Shown here in pieces: positions 36,423 through 44,585 of a DNA stretch of 64,000 nt (the first letter of the stretch is position 1; every line of letters begins with the position of its first letter). The position numbers were made by a program, and so were the translations under genes. The DNA is from Ghiorsea bivora. Lineage in GTDB: Bacteria > Pseudomonadota > Zetaproteobacteria > Mariprofundales > Mariprofundaceae. The stretch spans positions 1 to 64,000 of the forward strand of contig NZ_JQLW01000012.1 of NCBI RefSeq assembly GCF_000744415.1, in the 5' to 3' direction. Below the pieces are notes generated by a model, which was given only the letters and a program-made list of their open reading frames with translations, searched no databases and was not told where the DNA came from.

Positions 36423-36964
36423 TTAAAACTTAACTACTGCACTGATGCCAAAGGCTGTAGCACTCGCAGGATTGGTTCCACTATCGAGATCACCAAAATC
36501 TTCGTATTGCGCGCGTACTGCATATTTTTGGTTGATATTATACTCACCACCAAGTGCGTAATACAAAGATGTTTTGCTGTCACTAGCGCTAACACCAAAA
36601 TTACTCGTGATATCTACTTTATTACTTGCAAACCCAATTTTTCCGAGTAAAGACATTTGCTCACTGATTGGATAGCTACCAACCACTGCAGCAGTGAGCG
36701 ATGATACGCTTGCTGTTGCTGAAGCTCCGGTCGTAGCATCGATAAGTGTTGAGTCTCCAAAGATGTGATAGCTAAGTTCCGCTGCTAATGTGGGTGAAAA
36801 GCTATAACCAAGCCCGAAGTCAAATTTACCTGGGTTTGGAAAACCACCTGTATTTTTATAGGTTGCAGAGCTTAAGCCTACAGTTGAGTAAGCAGTGTTG
36901 TCAGCGGCAAATGCCGATGTTGTTAGCGCTGCAGATAAGGCAGCAATTGCGATTATTTTTTCAT
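36423..36964 (-). pseudogene. Outer-membrane beta-barrel protein with out-of-frame start (phase-off or frameshifted)
   Basis: From codon 36953 leftwards the reading frame is open to the TAA at 36423. It encodes a signal peptide (IIAIAALSAALTTSAFAADN) and then a barrel of about 155 residues ending in the aromatic VVKF. The only sensible start, ATG at 36962-36964 behind GGGGGA, is followed by six A and then TAATC, so translation would stop after three codons. Seven A would restore the frame. The ORF resumes only at a late GTG (36686). The promoter carries a C8 tract in its spacer (37020-37046). It could be phase-off, decayed, or an assembly error. Confidence 0.75.
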
Positions 36965-37019
36965 GTTATGAATCCCCCGAGGATTATATTTCTTATTTAG
37001 AATCAATAAGTTGGGTGTC

Positions 37020-37046
37020 ATTTTAGGTAGGGGGGGGTAGTGTCAA
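37020..37046 (-). promoter_or_regulatory. Promoter with poly-C tract between -35 and -10 (candidate phase-variable switch)
   Basis: On the minus strand TTGACA (37041-37046) and TAAAAT (37020-37025) are separated by 15 bp, of which eight are a C run (G run at 37030-37037 on the plus strand). The ATG of the barrel gene is about 55 bp downstream of the -10. Fifteen bp is short of the 17-bp optimum, and two more C would restore it. Tract slippage between the two boxes is the known switching mechanism of Neisseria porA and opc. The boxes and tract are directly visible; switching is inferred. Confidence 0.7.
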
Positions 37047-37165
37047 GATGTATATTTACGGTGTGCGTTTATAGCCCAGTGGATTGCTATGGTTTTAAAT
37101 TTCTACCTCAGCTTGCCTCATCCATTCATGGTGTCATTAGTGAGGGATGTAAATCCATGAATGTT

Positions 37166-38263
37166 TTAAACGTTAAAACGGAAGTGGAGGATATCACCGT
37201 CTTTGACGATGTATTCCTTGCCCTCTAAGCGCATTTTACCGGCTTCTTTACACTTGGCTTCACCACCAAGGTTGACGAAATCATCATAAGCAATGACTTC
37301 TGCGCGGATAAACCCTTTTTCAAAGTCAGTGTGAATCACACCCGCCGCTTGTGGTGCTGTATCACCCTCATGAATCGTCCAAGCGCGTACTTCTTTCACA
37401 CCTGCAGTGAAATAGGTGGCAAGCTTGAGTAGTTTGAATGCTGTGCGAATCACAGTGTTTAAACCTGGTTCGGTTAACCCCAAATCAGATAAAAATTCCA
37501 TTTTATCTTCTTCGTCCATCTCCACCAATTCAGACTCAATTTGTGCGGATACAACAGCGACTTCAGCATTCTCTGCTTTGGCAAATTCGCGTACTTGTTC
37601 AACATAGGCGTTACCATCAGGAAGTGAACCATCATCCACATTGGCAACATACAAAACAGGTTTTGCAGTCAGTAGGTTCAAAGGTTCGATAATTTCCATG
37701 ACTGAATCAGCATGTTGTTGGCGGCGGACAGTGGTGCCATTTTCCAGTTCAGCAAGAACGGCTTTCATGGCAGCCATTGCATTTTCAGCATCTTTATTGC
37801 CACCAGAGCGGGCAAGTTTTTGTTGGCGCTCCATGGCTTTTTCTAGGCTTTCCATATCTTTAAGCATAAGCTCGGTATCAATGGTTTCAATGTCAGAAAC
37901 AGGATCTACTTTATCATGGACATGCGTAACATTACTATCATCAAAGCAACGTACGACATGGGCAATCGCAGAACATTCACGAATGTTGCCGAGGAATTTA
38001 TTCCCTAAACCTTCACCACTTGCAGCCCCAGCCACAAGCCCTGCAATATCGACAAATTCAACCACGGCATGTTGTACTGCTTGTGGTTTCACAATATCAA
38101 TCAATGGCTTTAAACGTGGGTCGGGGACGGGCACTAAGCCGACATTGGGATCAATGGTACAGAATGGATAGTTGGCTGCTTCTGCGCCGCCGCCATTGAG
38201 CGCATTAAATAATGTTGATTTGCCAACATTGGGAAGTCCTACAATACCGATACTTAGTGCCAT
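37166..38263 (-). CDS. ychF: Redox-regulated P-loop ATPase/GTPase YchF
   Basis: The 365-residue protein starts MALSIGIVGLPNVGKSTLFN with LNGGGAEAANYPFCTIDPNV, the Walker A and switch regions of YchF. It has a helical arm (about 120-200) and the C-terminal TGS domain AWTIHEGDTAPQAAGVIHTD with DFEKGFIRAEVIAYDDFV. YchF (OLA1) prefers ATP and associates with ribosomes. It is downstream of pth on the same strand, the common pth-ychF order. Confidence 0.97.
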   Translation of the reverse strand: MALSIGIVGLPNVGKSTLFNALNGGGAEAANYPFCTIDPNVGLVPVPDPRLKPLIDIVKPQAVQHAVVEFVDIAGLVAGAASGEGLGNKFLGNIRECSAIAHVVRCFDDSNVTHVHDKVDPVSDIETIDTELMLKDMESLEKAMERQQKLARSGGNKDAENAMAAMKAVLAELENGTTVRRQQHADSVMEIIEPLNLLTAKPVLYVANVDDGSLPDGNAYVEQVREFAKAENAEVAVVSAQIESELVEMDEEDKMEFLSDLGLTEPGLNTVIRTAFKLLKLATYFTAGVKEVRAWTIHEGDTAPQAAGVIHTDFEKGFIRAEVIAYDDFVNLGGEAKCKEAGKMRLEGKEYIVKDGDILHFRFNV

Positions 38264-38286
38264 GATAAATCCTGTGTTATGTTCAT

Positions 38287-38859
38287 TTAGCTTTGTAATG
38301 TTTGGTGAATCTTGTTGGCTGCTTTATCACGTTCGCCTAAAATGAGCAGCGGAATTTGAGGCAATAAAGCATCAAATAAACGTAATTCGACAGCGTGGTC
38401 ACCCTCATCTGCACCACCCAATACCCAAGGGGTAATGTCGCCACTTGGGGGGCGACCAATACCAATTTTTACGCGAGTATAATCGGCATTGGGAAGGTGT
38501 TGATTCAAAGAACGCAAGCCATTGTGTCCACCATGCCCACCGCCTGATTTGATACGCAATTTACCCGATGGTAAATCTAAATCATCATAGATAACCGTGA
38601 TGTTTGAGGGTTCAATGTCATAATACTTGGCAAGGGGAGCGACAGATTCACCGCTGTTGTTCATGAATGTTTGTGGTTTGACGAGTAAAACCTTTTCACC
38701 ATTCATGGTTGTTGTAGCTGTGTCTGCCTGAAAACGAGGGGCAGAGCCAAAGCTCAACCCCTCGGTTTTTGCGAGTAAATCGAGAAAACGAAAGCCAATA
38801 TTGTGGCGTGTTTTCTCATACTTGGAGCCTGGGTTACCAAGCCCAACAAGCATTTTCAT
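38287..38859 (-). CDS. pth: Peptidyl-tRNA hydrolase
   Basis: The 190-residue protein has the Pth core MLVGLGNPGSKYEKTRHNIG with catalytic H19, VKPQTFMNNSGESVAPL, the Asp in YDDLDLPSGKLRIK, and GGHGGHNGLRS. It releases peptides from dropped-off peptidyl-tRNA. The start follows the rplY stop by 2 bp, the usual rplY-pth-ychF arrangement. Confidence 0.97.
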   Translation of the reverse strand: MKMLVGLGNPGSKYEKTRHNIGFRFLDLLAKTEGLSFGSAPRFQADTATTTMNGEKVLLVKPQTFMNNSGESVAPLAKYYDIEPSNITVIYDDLDLPSGKLRIKSGGGHGGHNGLRSLNQHLPNADYTRVKIGIGRPPSGDITPWVLGGADEGDHAVELRLFDALLPQIPLLILGERDKAANKIHQTLQS

Positions 38860-38861
38860 AT

Positions 38862-39509
38862 TTATGCTTCTTTGTCGCCTTCAGTAGATTCTGTTGTTGT
38901 TTCATCAGCAGCTTCATCAGTTGTTTCAGTTTCAGCAGCACGTTTTGGTGCGGAGATACTTAAAATAGTGAAGTTTACATCATGAACCACTTCAATACCT
39001 TCAGGAAAATCAACATCTTCAATATGTACGATTTGATCTAATTCAAATGCAGCACAGTCAATTTCAACTTGATCTGGAATTGCGTCTGCACGGCAAGTAA
39101 TTTCCAATTCATGACGAATCACTTGTAGCGCACCACCAGCTTTCACACCAGGGCAAATATCAACATTGATAGGATGAACAGGTACAGAAACAGTTACAGA
39201 ATCTTTGCCTGATACACGGAAAAAGTCCAAGTGCATAGGGGTATCATAAATGGAGTCCCATTGTGTATCTTTTAATAAAACAGTGTTTTTGCCACGTTTT
39301 CCTTTGACTTTGATTTCAAGCATTGAAGTGTAAAATGCTTCATCACGCAACATGATTTTTGCAATTTCATTGTAGTTCAACGTGATAGGTAAATCAGGTT
39401 TGTCACCACCATAAATAATGCCTGGTAATTTACCTGCGCGACGCAAGCGGCGAGTATGGGCTTTACCCAAGTCTTCGCGTAATTCTGCTTCTAAAACATA
39501 GTCAGTCAT
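38862..39509 (-). CDS. rplY: 50S ribosomal protein L25 (CTC/TL5 form)
   Basis: The protein of about 215 residues has the N-terminal L25 5S-RNA-binding domain (residues about 1-95: LEAELREDLGKAHTRRLRRA, GKLPGIIYGG) and the C-terminal TL5/CTC beta domain (about 100-190). The tail is a low-complexity acidic Glu/Thr stretch (ETETTDEAADETTTESTEGD). GGAG seven bases upstream supports the ATG at 39509 rather than the TTG at 39521. The long form is usual outside the enterics. Confidence 0.96.
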   Translation of the reverse strand: MTDYVLEAELREDLGKAHTRRLRRAGKLPGIIYGGDKPDLPITLNYNEIAKIMLRDEAFYTSMLEIKVKGKRGKNTVLLKDTQWDSIYDTPMHLDFFRVSGKDSVTVSVPVHPINVDICPGVKAGGALQVIRHELEITCRADAIPDQVEIDCAAFELDQIVHIEDVDFPEGIEVVHDVNFTILSISAPKRAAETETTDEAADETTTESTEGDKEA

Positions 39510-39657
39510 GTTGGACTCCAATATTATTCAATATATTCCGACGGGTTGACCCGTTACGGATTCCTCTATGCCTTGTTAATATGGCAAAAGGGCGCGCATT
39601 ATAATTCGGTTATTCTTAGGAGCAATCTTTTTGTGTTGTTGTGTGAGGGGAATTTGT

Positions 39658-40053
39658 TTATTTGGTGCAGGCTCTCAGGTGCACGTCAATTTTCATGATG
39701 TGGTTGACCAACCAGCTGGTCAGAAAATCCTTTAATTGCTGTAGTAAAGCGTCACTAATACCTTCGCGTTCTAGTTTCTGTTCAGCCTTGTGGAAAGCTG
39801 CCAAAAGTTTGGTGTGCTGGTCTTTGTTTTTTGCGGCAATAGGGCATTTGGCTTGACGCATGCATATTTCTTCATAGCAAAAATGGCTTCGGGTGTATAA
39901 GCTAAGCGCGCTCATGAAGTTTTCCACCCATTGCTGGGATGCCCCGTGTTCAATATGATCTTCTAGCTCATCGAGGTAGGCAAAGATTTGTTTGTGCTGT
40001 TTGTCGATTTCATCGTTGCCTGTTGCATATTTATCATCCCACTGAAAACCCAT
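39658..40053 (-). CDS. Bacteriohemerythrin with an altered metal ligand
   Basis: The 131-residue four-helix protein has hemerythrin ligands H20 (DKQHKQIF), H57 and E61 (RSHFCYEE), H80 (KDQHTKLL), H118 and D123 (VNHIMKIDVHL). The HxxxH pair of the third helix appears as N76-x3-H80, so one of the seven usual iron ligands is replaced by Asn. Bacteriohemerythrins bind O2 through a di-iron site and serve oxygen storage or sensing. The substitution could change O2 affinity or the site's metal content. It stands alone, facing away from cca. Confidence 0.85.
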   Translation of the reverse strand: MGFQWDDKYATGNDEIDKQHKQIFAYLDELEDHIEHGASQQWVENFMSALSLYTRSHFCYEEICMRQAKCPIAAKNKDQHTKLLAAFHKAEQKLEREGISDALLQQLKDFLTSWLVNHIMKIDVHLRACTK

Positions 40054-40182
40054 ACTTTACCTCTTTATAAAAAGCCACGAAAATGACATGGGAACTGTAG
40101 CGTGCCACAAACAAAGCCACAATATATTTGTGTCTGTTTGTTGGAGCTTGGTCTGAGTGCACCTTCTTGTTAGGTTTTCCCT

Positions 40183-41577
40183 ATGTTTAAACTTGATTTC
40201 AACAACGCTGTTCCTGAAGCGGTATTGCAGGTGTGTCGAGTGCTTCAAGAAGCAGGTGGCGTGGCGTGGCTGGTAGGTGGCTGTGTGCGAGACCTATCGT
40301 TAGGTTTTGTGCCCAAAGACTGGGATATTGAAGTCTTTGAGCTTGCTGAAGACAAGCTTGAACCGGCCTTGAGAAAGGTTGGACGCTGTGAGCATGTAGG
40401 TAAACATTTTGGGGTGTATAAACTGTGGTTATCACATTTTGAGGTTGATGTTGCTCTGCCGCGAAGGGAACGTAAAACAGGTGATGGTCATAAAGGTTTT
40501 GCTGTGATGGTTGATCCAAATTTAAAACCTGAGGTGGCAGTTTTACGTCGTGACTTCACGCTGAATGCGATGATGTTTAACCCTTTAAATCAAACCTTGC
40601 TAGATTTTCATGGTGGACTGCAAGATTTACGTAATAAACGGCTGAAACATGTGTCTCCTGCGTTTGCAGAAGACCCCTTGCGACCACTGCGTGCGATGCA
40701 GCTTGCGGGGAGATTAAAGTGTGTGTTGGATCAAAACACTGCAAAATTATGTCGTACTTTGCTTGCTGAAGCGCATACCTTGCCTATGTCTCGGGTTTGG
40801 CAAGAGTGGCTTAAATGGAGTAGTTCTGACAAGCCTTCTTTAGGGCTTGAGGCATTGCAGAATATGGGATGGGACAAGTTGTATCCTGAGTTGAAGGTGA
40901 TGCAAGAATGCCCCCAAGATAATTACTGGCACCCTGAGGGCGATGTGTGGGTGCATACGTCTATGGTTGTTGATGAGGCAGCACGTTTGGCTAAAGAGCG
41001 GGGTTTGCAGGGGCAGGATAAAGTTGTATTGCTGTTTGCGGCGCTGTGTCATGATTTGGGTAAACCTTTAACCACAGCAAAACTTGATGATGGGAAAATA
41101 GTGTGCCCAAACCATGGTGCTGCAGGGGTTCAGCCGAGCAGGGATTTTTTAAGTCGTATTGGTGCGCCAAAGTGGTTAAAACAAGCTGTTATTCCGTTGG
41201 TAAAAGAACATATTGTGCATTTTACAAGCAAACTGACAGATGAATCTGTGCGCTGTTTGGCGCACCGCTTACAGCCTATGCATATTTGTTTATGGGAGAT
41301 GTTGACCGAGGCTGACGCTTGTGGCCGCCACCCTGCGCCACCAGAGAGACCTGCGTTAGAATGGCTTAAACGTGCCGAGTTGTTGCAGGTTGTTTACTCA
41401 CCTGTAACACCTATTATCACAGGTAAACTTTTATTGTCTCAAGGTTTAAGACCCTCTGTATACATGGGTAAGTTGCTTGATTTTGCATATCAGGCGCAAA
41501 TGCGGGGTGACTTTAATGATAAAGCATCAGCACTTATTTGGCTCGGGAAACAGGGACTTGCAAACGTAAATAAATAG
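40183..41577 (+). CDS. cca: Multidomain CCA tRNA nucleotidyltransferase with HD domain
   Basis: The 464-residue protein has the class II nucleotidyltransferase head WLVGGCVRDLSLGFVPKDWD with IEVFEL, LRRDFTLNAMMFNPL and AEDPLRPLRAMQLAGRL. A C-terminal HD phosphohydrolase domain follows, with HTSMVVDEAARLA, CHDLGKPLTT and later VKEHIVHF. Proteins of this layout add or repair the 3'-CCA of tRNA and hydrolyse 2',3'-cyclic phosphates. Assignment to CCA addition rather than poly(A) addition rests on overall architecture. Confidence 0.9.
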   Translation: MFKLDFNNAVPEAVLQVCRVLQEAGGVAWLVGGCVRDLSLGFVPKDWDIEVFELAEDKLEPALRKVGRCEHVGKHFGVYKLWLSHFEVDVALPRRERKTGDGHKGFAVMVDPNLKPEVAVLRRDFTLNAMMFNPLNQTLLDFHGGLQDLRNKRLKHVSPAFAEDPLRPLRAMQLAGRLKCVLDQNTAKLCRTLLAEAHTLPMSRVWQEWLKWSSSDKPSLGLEALQNMGWDKLYPELKVMQECPQDNYWHPEGDVWVHTSMVVDEAARLAKERGLQGQDKVVLLFAALCHDLGKPLTTAKLDDGKIVCPNHGAAGVQPSRDFLSRIGAPKWLKQAVIPLVKEHIVHFTSKLTDESVRCLAHRLQPMHICLWEMLTEADACGRHPAPPERPALEWLKRAELLQVVYSPVTPIITGKLLLSQGLRPSVYMGKLLDFAYQAQMRGDFNDKASALIWLGKQGLANVNK

Positions 41578-41627
41578 GCGCAACATACCCATTTGTAATT
41601 ATTGTTACTGCGCCAAAAGGGGTTGCT

Positions 41628-42371
41628 ATGCGTCATTACCGTCGCTTTTCTGATACTTCTACCAGTGAGAAAATCCTAGATTCAATGTTTTTGTTGATGA
41701 TTGGCATAGCTTACTTTTTTGCGATTTTACAGACGTATTACACTCACCAAGGCCGTGATGGTAAGCCAGGGTTGTCTGTTCAAGATGTGATGATTGCTTA
41801 TTATGGTAAACATGAGCAAACGCGTCTGGGAGCAGCGATTGTGGGACCTATGGCAGGAAACTTCCCTTCAGAAAAAGCCAAACAAGATGTGTTGGATTGG
41901 ATTGAAAATGGTAGCTCTGAAGAAGGTTATCGAGCAAAAGTAAAACCCATATTAGATAGAAATTGTATCATGTGTCATTCACAAGAAAGCGGTATGCCTG
42001 TACCTTCGCTAGAGACCTATGATAGCGTTAAAACTTTAACCAAAGTGGATACAGGAGCTTCCATTCAAACCTTGGTTAGAGTGTCTCATATCCATTTGTT
42101 TGGTATTGGCTTTATTTTATTTTTGGTTGGGCGAATTTTCATTCTTTGTGAAATGCCAATATTGTGGAAGCGAGTGATTGTTGTGATTCCATTTGTAGCT
42201 ATTATGCTTGATATTATGGCGTGGTATATCACCAAAGTTGTACCTGGTTTTGCTTATGTTGTTGTTTTTGCAGGTGGTTTGATGGGAATATCCCTTTGGG
42301 TGCAAATTTTATTGTCAGGTTATCAAATGTGGTTTTTAAAAGGTGAAAAAAAAGGAGAGAAAAATGGGTAA
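41628..42371 (+). CDS. Membrane-anchored monoheme c-type cytochrome
   Basis: The 247-residue protein has an N-terminal membrane helix (about 20-38) and a periplasmic loop with one c-heme site C113-x2-C116-H117 (ILDRNCIMCHSQESGMPVPS). Three further helices follow (about 150-170, 176-198, 204-230) and a basic Lys/Gly tail. The next gene, a soluble cytochrome c, overlaps by 8 bp. I do not recognise a named family. The arrangement suggests a quinone-linked or respiratory electron-transfer unit with its soluble partner. Confidence 0.8.
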   Translation: MRHYRRFSDTSTSEKILDSMFLLMIGIAYFFAILQTYYTHQGRDGKPGLSVQDVMIAYYGKHEQTRLGAAIVGPMAGNFPSEKAKQDVLDWIENGSSEEGYRAKVKPILDRNCIMCHSQESGMPVPSLETYDSVKTLTKVDTGASIQTLVRVSHIHLFGIGFILFLVGRIFILCEMPILWKRVIVVIPFVAIMLDIMAWYITKVVPGFAYVVVFAGGLMGISLWVQILLSGYQMWFLKGEKKGEKNG

Positions 42372-42660
42372 TATATTTAAAGCTTTAGCACTTGTTGCAG
42401 GGGTAGCGCTATCATCTCAGGTTGGCATGGCTTCGGATATGCCAGACGGGGCAAAAATCTTTAGTAAGAAATGTAAAATGTGTCATGCGATTAATAAAAA
42501 GAAAGTTGGTCCTGCGGTGGCAAGCATGAATATGGATACAAATATGCTGATTGAAACCGTGACCAATGGTAGAAAACGTATGCCAAAATTTGGGCATAAG
42601 TTGTCGGCAGATGAGATTCAGGCGGTTGTTGCATTTATCCAAAGCAATCATGCTGAATAA
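42364..42660 (+). CDS. Small periplasmic class I cytochrome c
   Basis: The 98-residue protein has a signal peptide (cleavage near GMASD), a heme site C37-x2-C40-H41 (KKCKMCHAINKKKVGPAV) and the distal Met in NGRKRMPKFG (M73). AAGGAGAG at 42351-42358 supports the ATG at 42364 over the upstream GTG (42343). It is encoded in overlap with the membrane cytochrome and next to hemN. It is a likely soluble electron carrier; a link to a terminal oxidase or to the di-heme peroxidase is possible. Confidence 0.93.
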   Translation: MGNIFKALALVAGVALSSQVGMASDMPDGAKIFSKKCKMCHAINKKKVGPAVASMNMDTNMLIETVTNGRKRMPKFGHKLSADEIQAVVAFIQSNHAE

Positions 42661-42663
42661 GCA

Positions 42664-44058
42664 ATGGCGAAAGTAACAGGTACGGATTTATTCAATCTAG
42701 AACTTATCAAAAAGCACGATAAAGCAGGACCACGATATACATCGTATCCTACTGCTCCCATGTTCCATGATGGTGTGGGTTCATCGGTATATGCCAGTAC
42801 ACTTAAAAAGGTGGCTACGGATGATGCACCGCTATCATTATATATACATATCCCTTTTTGTAATACCGTGTGTTATTACTGCGGCTGCAATAAAATTGTT
42901 ACCAAACAGTATGATAGGGCTCAGCCTTATTTGGATTTGTTATTTAAAGAAATTGATACCGTTGCCGACTTGGTGGGTAAAACGCGCCCAGTGACCCAGC
43001 TTCACTTTGGGGGTGGTACACCAACATTTCTCAACGATAAACAAATCAGAGCTTTGATGGGGAAATTGAAAGCGTGTTTTCAATTTGTAGATGATGATAG
43101 CGCTGAATATAGCATTGAAATGGACCCTAGGGAGTGTACACCTGAAACGGTTAAAACACTGCGGGAAGTTGGTTTTAATCGCATGAGCATGGGGGTGCAA
43201 GATTTTGATCCTGTGGTGCAAAAAGCAGTCAATCGTATTCAAAGCAAAGAAGTGACCTTAAATGTGCTCAATGATGCGCGGCGAGAAGGTTTTAAGTCGA
43301 TGAATATTGATTTGATGTATGGTTTGCCGCATCAAACGGTAGAGACTTTTGATACAACGTTGAATCAAATTATAACATTCAGCCCTGATAGAATTGCTTT
43401 GTTTAACTATGCACATTTGCCTGAAATGTTTATGCCACAGCGGCGTATTGATGCATCAGCCATGCCTAGCCCGCAAGAAAAGCTAAATATTTTAGAGCAT
43501 AGCATTAATAAACTCATTGATGCGGGTTATGTGTTTATTGGTATGGACCATTTCGCTAAACCTGATGATGAATTAACCATTGCCCAAGCGCAGGGCAAGT
43601 TGTATCGAAATTTCCAAGGTTATTCTACCCATGCGGATTGTGACTTGATTGGTTTAGGTTTAACTTCTATTGGTTATGTGGGTGGTAGTTTCTTTCAAAA
43701 TCAAAAAGAAATGGATGTTTACCAAGCTTCAATTGAGCATGATGGTCTGGCAGTTTTTCGTGGTTATACGCTGTCCAAAGAAGACCATTTGAGGCGTGCT
43801 GTAATTATGCGACTTATGTGTGATTTTAAAATAGAATTTACTGCATTTGAACAAGAGTTTGGTATCAATTTTAAGCAACACTTTTTAGACTCTTTGGCAG
43901 ATTTGCAGGAAATGCAAGCCGATGGTTTGCTTGAATTGTCGGATACAGAGCTGCGTGTTTTGCCAGTAGGACGTTTGATGATTCGTAATGTTGCGATGGT
44001 GTTTGATGAACATTTGCGCCATAAAACAGAACAAAAACAGTTTTCTAAGGTTTTATAA
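42664..44058 (+). CDS. hemN: Oxygen-independent coproporphyrinogen III dehydrogenase
   Basis: The 464-residue radical-SAM enzyme has LYIHIPFCNTVCYYCGCNKI with the CxxxCxxC cluster motif and the fourth, HemN-typical cysteine. It also has LHFGGGTPTFL, NRMSMGVQDFDPVVQKAVNR and GMDHFAKPDDEL. It decarboxylates coproporphyrinogen III without O2. It follows the cytochrome c pair with a 3-bp gap, so heme supply and cytochrome production are probably coordinated. hemJ lies at 18272. Confidence 0.97.
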   Translation: MAKVTGTDLFNLELIKKHDKAGPRYTSYPTAPMFHDGVGSSVYASTLKKVATDDAPLSLYIHIPFCNTVCYYCGCNKIVTKQYDRAQPYLDLLFKEIDTVADLVGKTRPVTQLHFGGGTPTFLNDKQIRALMGKLKACFQFVDDDSAEYSIEMDPRECTPETVKTLREVGFNRMSMGVQDFDPVVQKAVNRIQSKEVTLNVLNDARREGFKSMNIDLMYGLPHQTVETFDTTLNQIITFSPDRIALFNYAHLPEMFMPQRRIDASAMPSPQEKLNILEHSINKLIDAGYVFIGMDHFAKPDDELTIAQAQGKLYRNFQGYSTHADCDLIGLGLTSIGYVGGSFFQNQKEMDVYQASIEHDGLAVFRGYTLSKEDHLRRAVIMRLMCDFKIEFTAFEQEFGINFKQHFLDSLADLQEMQADGLLELSDTELRVLPVGRLMIRNVAMVFDEHLRHKTEQKQFSKVL

Positions 44059-44568
44059 ATGAGTAAAATAGAAATTCCCGTTCCTGAACGTTTTTTGAGC
44101 TCAGCTTATGTGGCAGTGGTGGAAGATGGTGAACATGAACAGTTATGTAAGTTTGCCCCTGAAGCCATGCAAATGATGCAAAATGTTGCGGTTCAAGGTT
44201 ATCCTGATGAAATATGTGGTTTGTTGATTGGCAACGCTGATGCACAAGGGTGGCAAGTCAGTGAAGTTCGCCAAGTTGATAATTTAAATGAAGAGCGTGC
44301 TGCAGATAGGTTTCAGTTGGACCCAGCAGGGTATCAAGCCATTGATTCAGAACTTCGAGGTAGTGGCAAAGAAATTATTGGTGTGTTTCACTCTCATCCT
44401 GATTGCCCTGCGCAACCGTCCCCTACAGACTTAACCAGTGCATGGGAAGGTTTTGTGTATCCTATTGTAAGTGTGTGCAATGGAAGGGTAGCAGAGGTCA
44501 ATTGTTGGGTTGTTACGGATGAGGTAAGTATGGGTGGTAAATTTCAGAGGTTGCCTCATCAGGGTTAA
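44059..44568 (+). CDS. JAMM/MPN-domain metallopeptidase (M67 family)
   Basis: The 169-residue protein contains a perfect JAMM site: HSHPDCPAQPSPTD (HxH, seven residues, S, two residues, D) with an upstream Glu in DEICGLLIGN. The first 45 residues are a family-unrelated extension. Bacterial M67 enzymes process ThiS/MoaD-like sulfur carriers or cysteine-synthesis adducts, but no such carrier is next to it. The ATG follows the hemN stop directly. Confidence 0.9.
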   Translation: MSKIEIPVPERFLSSAYVAVVEDGEHEQLCKFAPEAMQMMQNVAVQGYPDEICGLLIGNADAQGWQVSEVRQVDNLNEERAADRFQLDPAGYQAIDSELRGSGKEIIGVFHSHPDCPAQPSPTDLTSAWEGFVYPIVSVCNGRVAEVNCWVVTDEVSMGGKFQRLPHQG

Positions 44569-44585
44569 GGTCGCATGGTTAGCCC

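Noticed and set aside
42350-42358. A8 run at the end of the membrane cytochrome gene as a phase-variable tract
   Set aside because: It lies in the Lys-rich tail and forms the ribosome site of the next gene; a slip would alter only the last residues.
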